Shown here piece after piece: positions 1-11,671 of a stretch of 43,848 nt of DNA. The DNA is from Bacillota bacterium. GTDB lineage: Bacteria; Bacillota; Clostridia; Christensenellales; SZUA-584. A program made the position numbers and the translations under genes. The notes under the pieces were generated by a model. That model was not told where the DNA came from. It did no database searches and saw only the letters and a program-made list of their open reading frames with translations. The stretch is taken from contig JAEZHF010000066.1 in assembly GCA_023416745.1 (NCBI GenBank), positions 1-43,848 of the forward strand, in the 5' to 3' direction. Positions within the stretch are counted from its first letter, which is position 1, and every line of letters starts with the position of its first letter.

Positions 1-573
1 GGAATACACCAGCAGGACTGGCGATATACAATGCTGCATGAGAAAAACAAAAAACTCTGGCCGCTCACCAACTTCTTCGGCATCAACATGATGCCCACGC
101 TGATCGTGTTCATAAACCTGCTTCCGGCTTATTACAGCGCGCAAACCGCAGACAAGCTGAGCTTTTTGTCCGTTATCGGTGCTTTGGTGTGTGTGCTTGC
201 TGTACTGCTGCAAATTGTCTCAGACGGGCAGATGCGCCGATTTCGTCTCGACCCTGAAAACAAGAGGGTTAACATGGAATCCGGTTTGTGGAGATATTCC
301 CGGCATCCCAATTATATGGGCGAGGTCACTTTCTGGTGGGGCGTTTATATTATGATGCTGGGGCAGCGGCCGGAGATTTGGTGGGCCATATATGCACCTG
401 TGCTGATGACGTTGCTGTTCTTATTCATCAGCATCCCCATGATGGAAAAGCGGCTGCTTCTCTCAAAAAATGGCTACGCAGAATATCAGAGGAAGACTTC
501 CATGCTGTTGATACTGCCGGTGAAAAAAACCGCATTGACCGATGTGGACAATGCGGATTCTGCGGTGATGTAA
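1..573 (+). CDS. DUF1295 / steroid 5-alpha-reductase-like membrane protein (5' end outside window)
   Basis: The reading frame is open to the first base of the window: the ten codons before the ATG at 31 read GIHQQDWRYT, and DWRY just before an M is typical of DUF1295 proteins. The gene therefore very likely starts upstream and the ATG at 31 is internal. Visible are about four hydrophobic segments and the motif RHPNYMGE near the C-terminal third, which is shared by DUF1295, steroid 5-alpha-reductase-like and isoprenylcysteine methyltransferase-like membrane proteins. A basic tail follows (EYQRKTSMLLILPVKK). The substrate is unknown. It stops 22 bp from the convergent GGDEF gene. Confidence 0.8.
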   Translation, partial: GIHQQDWRYTMLHEKNKKLWPLTNFFGINMMPTLIVFINLLPAYYSAQTADKLSFLSVIGALVCVLAVLLQIVSDGQMRRFRLDPENKRVNMESGLWRYSRHPNYMGEVTFWWGVYIMMLGQRPEIWWAIYAPVLMTLLFLFISIPMMEKRLLLSKNGYAEYQRKTSMLLILPVKKTALTDVDNADSAVM

Positions 574-595
574 CCTGCGTCTGAGCAAGCCATTT

Positions 596-2077
596 TTATA
601 TATCCTCATAGAACCTGTAACGCGCCTTGCCGCTTCTTTTGGAAAAGATTAGAGCCTGATCGGCCAGAACAAGCATCCTTTGATAATCGCTTGCGCTGTC
701 CGGGAACAGGCACAGCCCCGCGCTAACGGAAATCCGCCATTTATTGTTGCTGTCGAACCGCACCGAGACCTCAGACAATACTTTTTCAATATCTTTTTTG
801 TAGCTGTCTTTGCTGCCGCCGGACAATATGAAAGCAAATTCATCACCGCCCCAGCGGTAAGCATCCATAGTCTCAGATATGAGGCTTTCGAATATACGTG
901 CAATGCATATCAACAGCCGGTCCCCCTCGGCATGGCCCATCATATCGTTGATAATCTTGAAGTCGTCAATGTCCATAAGGGCGAAGGCGAATGGTTTTTT
1001 ATCCCTGATCATTTTTTCGATATCCTGTTCCAATGAATATCGGTTCTTGAGCCCCGTCAGGTTATCATGATAGGCCATATGCTTCATCTTGCCCAGAGAC
1101 CCGGAAACCTTATTCATTAAAAGAGCAAATGAACGGGCCAGCACTCCAGCCTCATCCTTACGGCGGGTGAATCTGGCGGGCATTCTCTCACCCAGAACGT
1201 CCGCCTGCTCTGTATATTTTGCCAGACTGATGATGGAACGCGTCAGCAAGAAGCAGGACGCATAGACAATGCAGGAAATGAACACAAGACCGCAGAACGC
1301 AAAAAGAATATAGCTCTGCACATAACGGCTCAGGTTGTTTTCAATTACATTGGGGTCTACATAAGCGCTGACTGAAACAGGCGCATTTTTTAAATCGACC
1401 TTGATACCGTTGTATATGCTTTGATCGATACCATTGACCACAATGGTTCCGTCTGGCGTATTCGTGCCCTCGCTCACCGTCAGGCCGATACCTTCAGGGT
1501 ATATGATCTGCCCGTTTTGCTTTGAAAGTATCAGTGATGTGTTCGGTTTGGAATTTCCCTGTGTGACAACGGAGGATAACCAATCCATAGAGCGTTTGGC
1601 AACAAGCTTGCCGGCGACATCGTTTCCGGCAGACAGCTGCTCAACAATGAGCACGCCCTCCTTTTCTCCGTCAAACAAGTACCCCAATAGAAGAGAACTG
1701 AATATCTCCTGACTGATACCAGTGGGATCTGGTATGTCTTCATATTTATCACTGGTTACCATGTACCATGCACCGTTCCATTGAAGCGCAATGTATTCGT
1801 ATTTAGAAATGCGTACACTGTTTTGCAGTACGGGCAGCAGCTCTTCGGCGCTTCCTCTTGTAATACCGCCGGAAGCCAGCGTCCTGATGATCCGCATGTC
1901 CGACATAAGGCTTTTTTCGAGAGAATAGGCTGTCTCATGACAAAGCTGCCCGGCATCATATTTGGCTTCGCTGGTGAGAGTTGATTTCATGACAGAGGAA
2001 AATACAAAGCCAATAATAATGACCATCAGCAAAAAAACTGCGATCGTTGATATTGTGAGCTTGGTTTTAATGCTCAA
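596..2077 (-). CDS. Membrane-bound diguanylate cyclase (sensor-HAMP-GGDEF)
   Basis: Predicted to make cyclic di-GMP from two GTP at the membrane in response to an external signal. The 493 residues show an N-terminal membrane helix (about 9-30), an extracellular sensor region (about 35-250, Cache-like in length), a second helix (about 255-280), a HAMP-like linker, and a C-terminal GGDEF domain. The catalytic motif GGDEF is intact at residues 410-414. The inhibitory RxxD site expected just upstream is missing; the residues there read SETMD. The start is TTG at 2077 behind GGGAGG with good spacing; no ATG fits. It stands alone downstream of uvrA. The ligand is unknown. Confidence 0.9.
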   Translation of the reverse strand: MSIKTKLTISTIAVFLLMVIIIGFVFSSVMKSTLTSEAKYDAGQLCHETAYSLEKSLMSDMRIIRTLASGGITRGSAEELLPVLQNSVRISKYEYIALQWNGAWYMVTSDKYEDIPDPTGISQEIFSSLLLGYLFDGEKEGVLIVEQLSAGNDVAGKLVAKRSMDWLSSVVTQGNSKPNTSLILSKQNGQIIYPEGIGLTVSEGTNTPDGTIVVNGIDQSIYNGIKVDLKNAPVSVSAYVDPNVIENNLSRYVQSYILFAFCGLVFISCIVYASCFLLTRSIISLAKYTEQADVLGERMPARFTRRKDEAGVLARSFALLMNKVSGSLGKMKHMAYHDNLTGLKNRYSLEQDIEKMIRDKKPFAFALMDIDDFKIINDMMGHAEGDRLLICIARIFESLISETMDAYRWGGDEFAFILSGGSKDSYKKDIEKVLSEVSVRFDSNNKWRISVSAGLCLFPDSASDYQRMLVLADQALIFSKRSGKARYRFYEDI

Positions 2078-2159
2078 TTTTATCCTCCCGACCGTTTGTG
2101 ATAAATAGCTTTGTACTCCTTCAATTAATTATCGTCATTCTCATCGGCAATGTTTAACT

Positions 2160-4978
<2,819 letters not shown>

Positions 4979-4982
<4 letters not shown>

Positions 4983-6940
4983 GATGTCCCGTTTCTTATA
5001 TACTCCTTGATTCTGAATAACTCGTCTCGCAAAGCCGCCGCCGCTTCGAATTCCAGCTCCATTGCAGCCTGCCGCATCTGTTTCTCTATGATAGCCGCTT
5101 TCTTCACCGCTTGGTCACGCGTCATATGCTCGGATTCCGTCACCGGCTTGGTGATTTCAATCATATTGTGCGTTTCTTTGATGATAGTCTGCGGCGTGAT
5201 GCCGTTTTCTTCGTTGTAGGCAATCTGCATCTCGCGACGGCGACTGGTCTCTTCAATAGCGCGATGCATCGATCCCGTGATTGTATCCGCGTACATCAGC
5301 ACGCGCCCTTCCACGTTGCGCGCGGCGCGGCCTATCGTCTGAATCAGCGAGGTATCGTTGCGCAGGAAGCCCTCTTTGTCGGCGTCCAGCACCGCCACCA
5401 GTGCCACCTCGGGCAGGTCCAGACCTTCTCGCAGCAGGTTGATTCCCACAAGTACGTCGAATTCCCCGAGACGCAGCCCACGGATGATCTCCATGCGCTC
5501 CAGCGTTTCCACATCTGAGTGCATGTATTTGACGCGCAGTCCCAGCTCCTTATAATAGTCCGTCAGGCGCTCCGCCATTTTCTTGGTTAGCGTCGTCACC
5601 AACACGCGAAAACCCTTGGTTATAGTGGCGCGCACCTCGCCCAGCAGGTGCTCCACCTGACCTTGTGCGGGCAGCACCGTTATTTCGGGGTCTATCAAAC
5701 CGGTGGGCCGCACGATCTGTTCAACCACGCTGCCGGCCTGCTCGCGTTCGTAGACGGCGGGTGTGGCGCTGACATAAATCGTTTGCCCCTGTCGTTTTGT
5801 GAACTCCTCAAACTTCAGCGGCCTGTTGTCATAAGCGGACGGGAGCCGGAAACCGTACTGCACCAGCATATCCTTGCGCGAGAAGTCGCCCTTGTACATC
5901 GCGCGCACCTGCGGCAGCATCACATGCGACTCATCCACGAACATCAGGTAGTCGTCCGGGAAGAAGTCGAGCAGCGTGTAGGGCGGGTCACCCGGTTTTC
6001 GCCCGTCGAAATAGCGCGCATAGTTCTCGATGCCGCTGCAGTAGCCCAGCTCGCGCAGCATCTCCATATCGTATACGGTACGCTGCTTGAGCCTCTCCGC
6101 CTCCAGTATCTTGCCCTGCGACTGGAAGAACTCAACCTGCCTCAGCATGTCGTCGCGGATATCGTCCAGCGCGGCCAACATGGATTCGCGCTCCACCGCA
6201 TAGTGGGTCGCCGGAAAAAGCAGCATGTGACCGCGCGTGGCAGACGCCCGCCCCGTCACCGCTTCAATCTCAAGTATTCGTTCGATCTCATCACCGAAGA
6301 ACTCGAGACGAACAGCTTTCTCCAGCGTATTGGCTGGGAACACTTCCACTGTATCGCCGCGCACCCGAAACTTGCCGCGCGAGAAATCCATGTCACCGCG
6401 CGTGTAGCTCATGTCCACTAGCTTTGCCAGCACATCGTCCCGTTTTACCTTTATACCAGGCCGCAGCGACAAGCTCATCTTGCCGTATTCCTCCGGGCTT
6501 CCGATTGAGTATATGCAAGACACTGACGCGACCACGATCACATCACGCCGCTCCAGCAGTGAGGACGTGGCGCTGTGGCGCAGCCGGTCGATCTCTTCGT
6601 TGACGCTGGAGTCCTTCTCAATGTAAAGATCCTTGCCGGGAACATAGGCCTCGGGCTGATAGTAATCGTAGTAGCTGACGAAGAATTCCACCGCATTATC
6701 CGGAAAGAACTCGCGGAACTCGCCGCAGAGCTGCGCCGCCAGCGTTTTATTATGAGCCAAAATCAATGCAGGCCGGTTCAGTCGTTCGATGACATTGGCC
6801 ATCGTAAACGTCTTGCCGCTGCCCGTCACACCCAACAGCACCTGAGACGGCTTGCCCGCTTCTATCCCAGCCACCAACGAATCAATCGCTTCCGGCTGGC
6901 TGCCTGCGGGCTTGTATTTGGATTGCAGCTTAAAGTACAA
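4979..6940 (-). CDS. uvrB: UvrABC excinuclease subunit B
   Basis: Helicase-like damage-verification subunit of nucleotide excision repair; it takes over the lesion from UvrA and recruits UvrC. Visible are Walker A GVTGSGKT (about 37-44), the beta-hairpin region after YYDYYQPEAYVP, the DEAD-like DESH box, the C-terminal helicase motifs (GINLLREGLDLPE, QTIGRAARN), and a C-terminal UVR motif for UvrA/UvrC contact. The TTG at 6940 is preferred as start because GGGAGG lies 8 nt upstream; the ATG at 6946 and GTG at 6949 sit too close to that SD. The protein is about 653 residues, normal for UvrB. It is followed directly by uvrA. Confidence 0.97.
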
Positions 6941-7007
6941 TGTCATCACCTCCCGTCCAGTATACTCAATTTATTGTACTTTTCTTGACACTGTGCTTGC
7001 GGTCCTG

Positions 7008-8291
7008 CTATTTCAGACGGCAGGGTACGTAATTCGGCAGTTTCTTATCGATGAATATAAGGTTGAGCCGCGCGAAACGCTGGAGTCCCTTTTCCACCGG
7101 CACATTCGGCCAGCCGTCGCCGATCAGCGGCATCGCGTAATCGATAAACGCGTCCGTCACGTCGATGCCGTTCGGAGCCAACCAATCGCTCGGCAGATAC
7201 CGCACTGAGTTTGCGACTATATCCAGTTTCACCTTGTCGAAGTAAACCTCGTAGCTTTTACCGGGACGGCGCAATATCGTTGCCATATAGCCGGTACCTT
7301 CAAGCAGTCCGATCTCCACCGCTTTGCAGCCCACGCGGTACGCTTCGTCGAGGTCCACCCTGGAAGCGTATATGGATGCGTCGCGCTGCATCACGCCCAC
7401 CTGCTGGCATGTTGCCTGACCGCGCGCCTTTAAGCCGTGGCGGTTCAGATAGTTGGTCACCTGCTGCACGGCGGTGCTTTCGCTTGCGCCGTACTCGATA
7501 TGTCCAAAGCCGTCGTGCCGCGCGCCTAGCTCACCAGCATCGTAACCTTCGTTCACTACCACAATGCAGCGCCCGTCGCGCTTCAGCTGTACGTTGACGT
7601 TGTCGGCCAGTTCCTCGATGCTCTTCTTCGCTTCCGCGAAATACATCTGAAGCGGCATGCGGCGTTCGGGATCGCCCAAACGCGACGCGGCTGTGATGAA
7701 GCCGGATGAACGACCCATACACTGGTGCACGGATACGCATTCGGATATACCTATGCCCCGGTTTTCTTCTTCAATGTTTTGTATGTTCATCGCCCAATAA
7801 CGTGCCGCGCTGCCGTAGCCCGGCGTATGGTCGATGATGGTCCTTGCCTCATCCCCCACATCGTTATCAATCGTTTTGGGCACACCCACCACTGTCAGGT
7901 CATAGCCCTCCTCGTGAGCAAGTTTGGAGACACGGGACGCGGTATCCATTGAGTCGTTGCCGCCGATGTAGAAGAAGTAGCCAATGTCATGCGCGCGCAG
8001 AACATCGACGATACGCTGAAAGTCGTCTGTCTGATCTTCTTTGAGTTTGTAGCGGCAGGTGCCGATAAAACCGGCACAGGGTGTGTTCTTAAGAAGCCTC
8101 AGTTCCTTTTCGTCTTGCGTGTCCATGTCGATCAGCTGCTCAAACAGCACACCTTCAATGCCGTGCCACGCAGCGTATACCTTTCCGATGCCGTCCGGAT
8201 ACTGGCGGCAGGTTTCAATGACGCCCAGCAGCGAAGAATTTATCACAGGCGACGGTCCGCCCGATTGAGCGACAAGAGCGTTCTTTTTCAT
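7008..8291 (-). CDS. PPi-dependent 6-phosphofructokinase
   Basis: Phosphorylates fructose 6-phosphate at the committing step of glycolysis, probably with pyrophosphate rather than ATP and so reversibly. In the PFK fold the ATP form has a glycine after GGD and in PGTIDND; here these positions read GGND (residues 110-113, D113) and PKTIDND (K139), the pair that marks the PPi form. The catalytic TIDND and the MGRSSG sugar-phosphate motif are present. At 427 residues it is longer than ATP-PFK (about 320) and fits long PPi-type relatives. The first acidic residue of the usual GGD is N112. ATG with GGAGG. It has its own promoter and a structured leader, and may be cotranscribed with uvrB 58 bp downstream. 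Confidence 0.92.
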   Translation of the reverse strand: MKKNALVAQSGGPSPVINSSLLGVIETCRQYPDGIGKVYAAWHGIEGVLFEQLIDMDTQDEKELRLLKNTPCAGFIGTCRYKLKEDQTDDFQRIVDVLRAHDIGYFFYIGGNDSMDTASRVSKLAHEEGYDLTVVGVPKTIDNDVGDEARTIIDHTPGYGSAARYWAMNIQNIEEENRGIGISECVSVHQCMGRSSGFITAASRLGDPERRMPLQMYFAEAKKSIEELADNVNVQLKRDGRCIVVVNEGYDAGELGARHDGFGHIEYGASESTAVQQVTNYLNRHGLKARGQATCQQVGVMQRDASIYASRVDLDEAYRVGCKAVEIGLLEGTGYMATILRRPGKSYEVYFDKVKLDIVANSVRYLPSDWLAPNGIDVTDAFIDYAMPLIGDGWPNVPVEKGLQRFARLNLIFIDKKLPNYVPCRLK

Positions 8292-8325
8292 GCTTCCTCC
8301 AAAATCAGTCGTTAATATTTAAAAA

Positions 8326-8352
8326 GCCGCACCGGAATACTCAAGGTACGGC
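8326..8352 (-). terminator. Terminator-like hairpin in the phosphofructokinase leader
   Basis: On the minus strand GCCGTACC pairs with GGTGCGGC (8 bp, one G-U), followed by a run of five T at 8325-8321. It lies between the promoter at 8377-8404 and the start codon at 8291, so it may act as an attenuator. A five-base pair (AGTCG at 8358-8354 with CGACT at 8311-8307) could enclose it. Confidence 0.6.
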
Positions 8353-8376
8353 CCGACTCTCCTGTTACGTGTCGAT

Positions 8377-8404
8377 ATTATAACATATGTTTGCTAAATT
8401 TCAA
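8377..8404 (-). promoter_or_regulatory. Sigma-A-type promoter of the phosphofructokinase gene
   Basis: Minus strand: -35 TTGAAA (8404-8399), 16-bp spacer, -10 TATAAT (8382-8377). The predicted leader is about 80 nt. The spacer contains the palindrome AACATATGTT. Confidence 0.75.
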
Positions 8405-8461
8405 TATAAATGGCGTTATTTTATTAAAAAAGCGATAATATGTTCTTGGTAATGGATAGAA

Positions 8462-8492
8462 CAAAGGAGCGGCAATAGCTACCGCTCCTTTG
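8462..8492 (-). terminator. Terminator hairpin after the SIMPL lipoprotein gene
   Basis: Perfect 11-bp inverted repeat CAAAGGAGCGG / CCGCTCCTTTG with a 9-base loop, 11 bp after the stop of the SIMPL gene. The T-tract is poor (TTCTATCC), so termination may be partial. Confidence 0.65.
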
Positions 8493-8503
8493 GCATGTTT
8501 GTG

Positions 8504-9274
8504 TTACCCGATCTCGAAAACAACGGAGACCGTTGCCGTTACATCCAGCTCCCCCGCGCTGACATAGGTTTTTGAGTCCATCGAATCTTCAGCTGGTGCC
8601 GCGTATTCCCTGTATACCGTGGTGTTCGTGTACCCCTCGGATACGTTCATCACGCCTTTGATGGCGAAACCGCCCGCGGCTGCCAGCGTATCCGCCTTAG
8701 AGCGGGCGCTTTCCATCGCCGCGGTCAGCGCTTGCTTGTAAGCCGGATCTTTATCCAGTATGTCAAAGCTCACCGAGTAGGACGTGTTCGCTCCGGCTGC
8801 CGCCGCGGCATCCAATACCTCGCCCACCTTGTCGATATCCTTGATCGTGAGCTCGATGGTATTGTTAACCTCAAACGAAGCGATGCGAGATGTGTCGCCC
8901 GAATAATCGTACACCGGATAGACAGAATAGTTCACCGTGCGGATATCGTCGTCTGTCAGGCCCGCAGCCTTGAGCGCTGCCACCACCGCGTTCATCAGCT
9001 CGCGGTTGGCGCTCTGCGCATCCTGCATCTTCTTCTTCTGAGTCACAACACCCACGGTGGTGTACGCCACATCCGGCGTTACCTTGACCGTGCCGTTGGC
9101 TGTCACGGACACATTGTTCTTGTCCTGACCTTCATCCAGCTGTACGACTATCTTGTCGGAGCCGGTGGCTATTGCCGGGACATTCTCATTGGAGGATGGT
9201 ACGGCCGCGCAACCCGTAAAGGCGACGACAGTCACCAATGCCAACACCGAAAACACAAATCTCATGCTTTTCAT
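8504..9274 (-). CDS. SIMPL-domain (DUF541) lipoprotein
   Basis: Predicted extracytoplasmic lipoprotein of unknown function. The first 22 residues form a lipoprotein signal peptide ending in the lipobox FTGC, with C22 as the lipidated cysteine. The rest (about 45-256) resembles the SIMPL/DUF541 family: the strand VSVTANGTVKVTPDVAYTTV, the alternating middle DADTLAAAGG-like region (SKADTLAAAGGFAIKGV), and the closing TATVSVVFEIG strand. ATG start with GGAG. It lies 12 bp after the DUF4349 gene and is the last gene of the sigma-factor operon. Confidence 0.88.
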   Translation of the reverse strand: MKSMRFVFSVLALVTVVAFTGCAAVPSSNENVPAIATGSDKIVVQLDEGQDKNNVSVTANGTVKVTPDVAYTTVGVVTQKKKMQDAQSANRELMNAVVAALKAAGLTDDDIRTVNYSVYPVYDYSGDTSRIASFEVNNTIELTIKDIDKVGEVLDAAAAAGANTSYSVSFDILDKDPAYKQALTAAMESARSKADTLAAAGGFAIKGVMNVSEGYTNTTVYREYAAPAEDSMDSKTYVSAGELDVTATVSVVFEIG

Positions 9275-9286
9275 GTTTGTTTCTCC

Positions 9287-10264
9287 TTACACATGAGGAG
9301 GCAGGTTGCTGTTTCTGGCAGCCTTCTTCCTGTTATGCCTTTTCACCAGCACGATCACGACAACTGCGATAGCCGCCAGCAGTATCAGTATGGGAGCACC
9401 GCCGATCAGGAATATGAGCAGCCCTTCCCCAAAGTCAGCCAATGCGTTCAGCACGGAATAGAAAGCGGTGGAAATGCGGTCGCCCAGAGAATCATCGGAC
9501 GGCTTAACCGATTCTATCTCGTTCACCTCATACAGGTTGATGGTGATCGTAGAGAAGTCGATCAGGCTGTCGTAGTCGCGCAATGTGGACTCCAACGACT
9601 GTATCTCATACGACACGTTGGCGAGCTCACGCTCCAGCTCAATGATATCCTCCAGCCCCTTGGCTTCCTTGAGCAGCTCCTGAAGCCGCGTCTCGCGGAT
9701 GCGCAGCGTTTTGAGCCGCGTCTCGGTATCAAAGTACTGTACAGAGACGTCCTCTCCGCGAACGGATGTGGACACCGTTTCACCGAGGCCTTTCAGCACG
9801 TTCATGAATGCGTCGAAGTGCTTGCTGGGTATACGCACTACCATGTAGGCTGAACGCCCCTGATCCTGCCAATCCTTGGGCGGTGTGCCGCTTTCTGAAG
9901 CGTCCTGCTGGTATCCGCCGTATTCCTTTAGTTTGTTATTGATTGTCTCAAGATCTTTTTCATAGTTCTTTGTACGCGCTTGAATTTCACCGAAAAAAAT
10001 GATCTTTCTGTCCACACTCGGCTGAAGCACGGAACTGTCGTAATCGACACCTGAACCTGCGCCTTCCTCAGGTGCGGCAGGTCCCTCCGCCACACCTTCG
10101 TCATAAGACGGTTCTTCCGCGGGAGCTTCCATAGGCGGCGCTCCGGCAACCTCTCCCTCGGAATAATAGTCAGCACTGCTTTCAGTTTTAGATGGTGCGC
10201 TACACCCTGCCAACAGTGACAGCGCCACCAACGCCGTCAACACCACCAATAATATACGTTTCAT
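9287..10264 (-). CDS. DUF4349 lipoprotein with C-terminal membrane helix
   Basis: Predicted surface lipoprotein of unknown biochemical role. It has a signal peptide with lipobox LAGC (C21), an acidic Pro/Glu-rich linker (about 25-75), a DUF4349 domain including a long charged coiled coil (RLKTLRIRETRLQELLKEAK and onward, about 175-230), then one membrane helix (about 283-306) and a short basic cytoplasmic tail (VKRHNRKKAARN). The lipid anchor outside plus a transmembrane helix could pass a signal across the membrane. It follows the ECF sigma gene after 84 bp and has GAGGAGG before its ATG. No zinc-finger anti-sigma gene is nearby, so this protein is a candidate partner of the sigma factor; that is inference. 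Confidence 0.88.
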   Translation of the reverse strand: MKRILLVVLTALVALSLLAGCSAPSKTESSADYYSEGEVAGAPPMEAPAEEPSYDEGVAEGPAAPEEGAGSGVDYDSSVLQPSVDRKIIFFGEIQARTKNYEKDLETINNKLKEYGGYQQDASESGTPPKDWQDQGRSAYMVVRIPSKHFDAFMNVLKGLGETVSTSVRGEDVSVQYFDTETRLKTLRIRETRLQELLKEAKGLEDIIELERELANVSYEIQSLESTLRDYDSLIDFSTITINLYEVNEIESVKPSDDSLGDRISTAFYSVLNALADFGEGLLIFLIGGAPILILLAAIAVVVIVLVKRHNRKKAARNSNLPPHV

Positions 10265-10348
10265 AAATTTTCCCTCCTCAATTGAAAAATAGCGTCCTAC
10301 TATGCACCTAAGACGCCTTATCTATGCCATTTGTTCCATCATTAAAAA

Positions 10349-10894
10349 CTAAATGAGAAGCTCTTTTAACCGCTGCCGCCCCCGGTTAATACGGGATTTA
10401 ACCGTACCTATGGATATACCCAAAGAAAAAGCTATTTCTTCATAGGTCAGCCCATTGATATCGCGCAGTATAATGACTTGTTTGTGGTCGTCGGCCAGCG
10501 TGTCGATGGCATGCTGGATATCTTCGGCACTTTCTATGGAGAGCACACACGCTTCCGGCGCCGCTTCATCGCCCGCTTCAAAATTAATTCCGCTTTCCAG
10601 TGCGAAATCGAGCGAAACAGGCGCTTTGCGCCGCCTGCGCAGGCCATCCAGACAAGTGTTGACGGTCAGACGGTATACCCATGAAGAAAAAGCTGACTGA
10701 CCCTTGAAGGATTTTATATTTCTGTACATCTTGATCAATGATTCCTGAGCCATGTCATAAGCGTCCGCTTCATTGCCCATGTAACGGTAGGCGATGTTAT
10801 ATATGCGTTTTTCATATAGCATCAGCAGCGCCTCGAGCGCCGCCGCATCGCTTTTTTGTGCGCGCTTTATCAGCAGCGCATCCTCTTCGGGCAT
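10349..10894 (-). CDS. ECF-type RNA polymerase sigma factor
   Basis: Alternative sigma factor directing RNA polymerase to a stress or envelope regulon. Residues about 10-80 form sigma region 2 (YNIAYRYMGNEADAYDMAQE, FSSWVYRLTVNTCLD), residues about 120-180 form region 4 with the helix-turn-helix LTYEEIAFSLGISIGTVKSR; region 3 is absent, as in ECF factors. The start at 10894 (MPEEDALLIKRAQ) has GGAGG 6 nt upstream and gives 181 residues, normal for the family; an upstream in-frame codon at 10939 lacks such a site. Followed by two lipoprotein genes, which suggests envelope sensing. The group and target promoters are not evident. Confidence 0.93.
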   Translation of the reverse strand: MPEEDALLIKRAQKSDAAALEALLMLYEKRIYNIAYRYMGNEADAYDMAQESLIKMYRNIKSFKGQSAFSSWVYRLTVNTCLDGLRRRRKAPVSLDFALESGINFEAGDEAAPEACVLSIESAEDIQHAIDTLADDHKQVIILRDINGLTYEEIAFSLGISIGTVKSRINRGRQRLKELLI

Positions 10895-10994
10895 CGGGAA
10901 CCTCCAAGCGGAATAAGGACAAACCGGACTCTTTGGCAATTATACATGATTTTGTATGTTTTGCATAGGTGTTTTTCCGATTTTCGATAACAGC

Positions 10995-11023
10995 TTGACA
11001 GTAATGAGTTATATATGTAAACT
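10995..11023 (+). promoter_or_regulatory. bioY promoter
   Basis: -35 TTGACA (10995-11000), 17-bp spacer, -10 TAAACT (11018-11023). The -10 lies inside the left arm of the BirA-like operator. Confidence 0.7.
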
Positions 11024-11050
11024 ATTAATGCATTAATAAGTTTACATATA
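11012..11050 (+). promoter_or_regulatory. BirA-type biotin operator
   Basis: Perfect 12-bp inverted repeat TATATGTAAACT (11012-11023) and AGTTTACATATA (11039-11050) around a 15-bp spacer. The core TGTAAAC-N-GTTTACA arrangement with this spacing matches the biotin operators bound by BirA in many bacteria. It covers the -10 and start region of bioY, so biotin-bound BirA would block transcription. BirA itself is not in the window. Confidence 0.82.
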
Positions 11051-11061
11051 AGAGGTGACTG

Positions 11062-11667
11062 ATGAAAACAAAACAGCTATTACTCTGTGCCCTTTTTGCT
11101 GCGCTAACGGCGATTGGATCTCTTGTTAAGATTCCCCTTCCTGGCATGACCATGCCGATCACGCTTCAGGTTTTTTTCATGATAATGGCGGGGTTATTAT
11201 TGGAACCAAAATACGCACTTGTTTCACAACTTGTCTATATGGCAATTGGCTTATTGGGGTTGCCGGTGTTTTCTGGAGGTGGCGGTATTTCATATATTTT
11301 AATGCCTTCTTTTGGATATATACCCGGATTTGCACTTTGCGCGATGCTATTAAGCATTCTGGTTCGTAATAAGCTGGTTAGTTTCAATCGTGGCCAAGGG
11401 TCAAAATTCAAAAAAATAATACTAATAATAATTTTAGCCATTGTATCTCTTGCGTCAATGTACGTATTAGGCGTTGTTTACATGTATGTAATTTTTAATT
11501 TCTATATGGGTAAACCACAGTCTCTAGGATATATCATTATGACTTATAATGCAGTATTCTTTATAATCGATTTGGTAAAGCTTGCAATCGCGATTCCTGT
11601 CTGTACAGCCATCCTGAGACGTATGCCAGTATCATATTCATCACCGAAAAAAACTGAATCTGTTTAA
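11062..11667 (+). CDS. bioY: Biotin transporter BioY (ECF transporter S component)
   Basis: Membrane protein that binds biotin and imports it, alone or with the shared EcfA/EcfA'/EcfT module, which is not encoded here. The 201 residues are almost entirely hydrophobic, with about six membrane segments. The start (LLLCALFAALTAIGSLVKIP, then MTMPITLQVFFMIMAGLLL) and the GLPVFSGGGG segment around residue 75 are typical of BioY. ATG preceded by AGAGGTG. It is a single-gene unit with a promoter, a BirA-like operator and a hairpin after the stop. Base composition is more AT-rich than its neighbours. Confidence 0.93.
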   Translation: MKTKQLLLCALFAALTAIGSLVKIPLPGMTMPITLQVFFMIMAGLLLEPKYALVSQLVYMAIGLLGLPVFSGGGGISYILMPSFGYIPGFALCAMLLSILVRNKLVSFNRGQGSKFKKIILIIILAIVSLASMYVLGVVYMYVIFNFYMGKPQSLGYIIMTYNAVFFIIDLVKLAIAIPVCTAILRRMPVSYSSPKKTESV

Positions 11668-11671
11668 AAAA

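Noticed and set aside
8379..8394. LexA-like palindrome AACATATGTT in the phosphofructokinase promoter spacer
   Set aside because: The core matches the Firmicute SOS box, but the flanks do not (about 11 of 14 positions), no such box precedes uvrB, and phosphofructokinase is not a known SOS gene.
10270..10330. Hairpin between the ECF sigma gene and the DUF4349 gene
   Set aside because: Only five base pairs (GCGTC/GACGC) around a large loop; too weak to call a terminator or attenuator.
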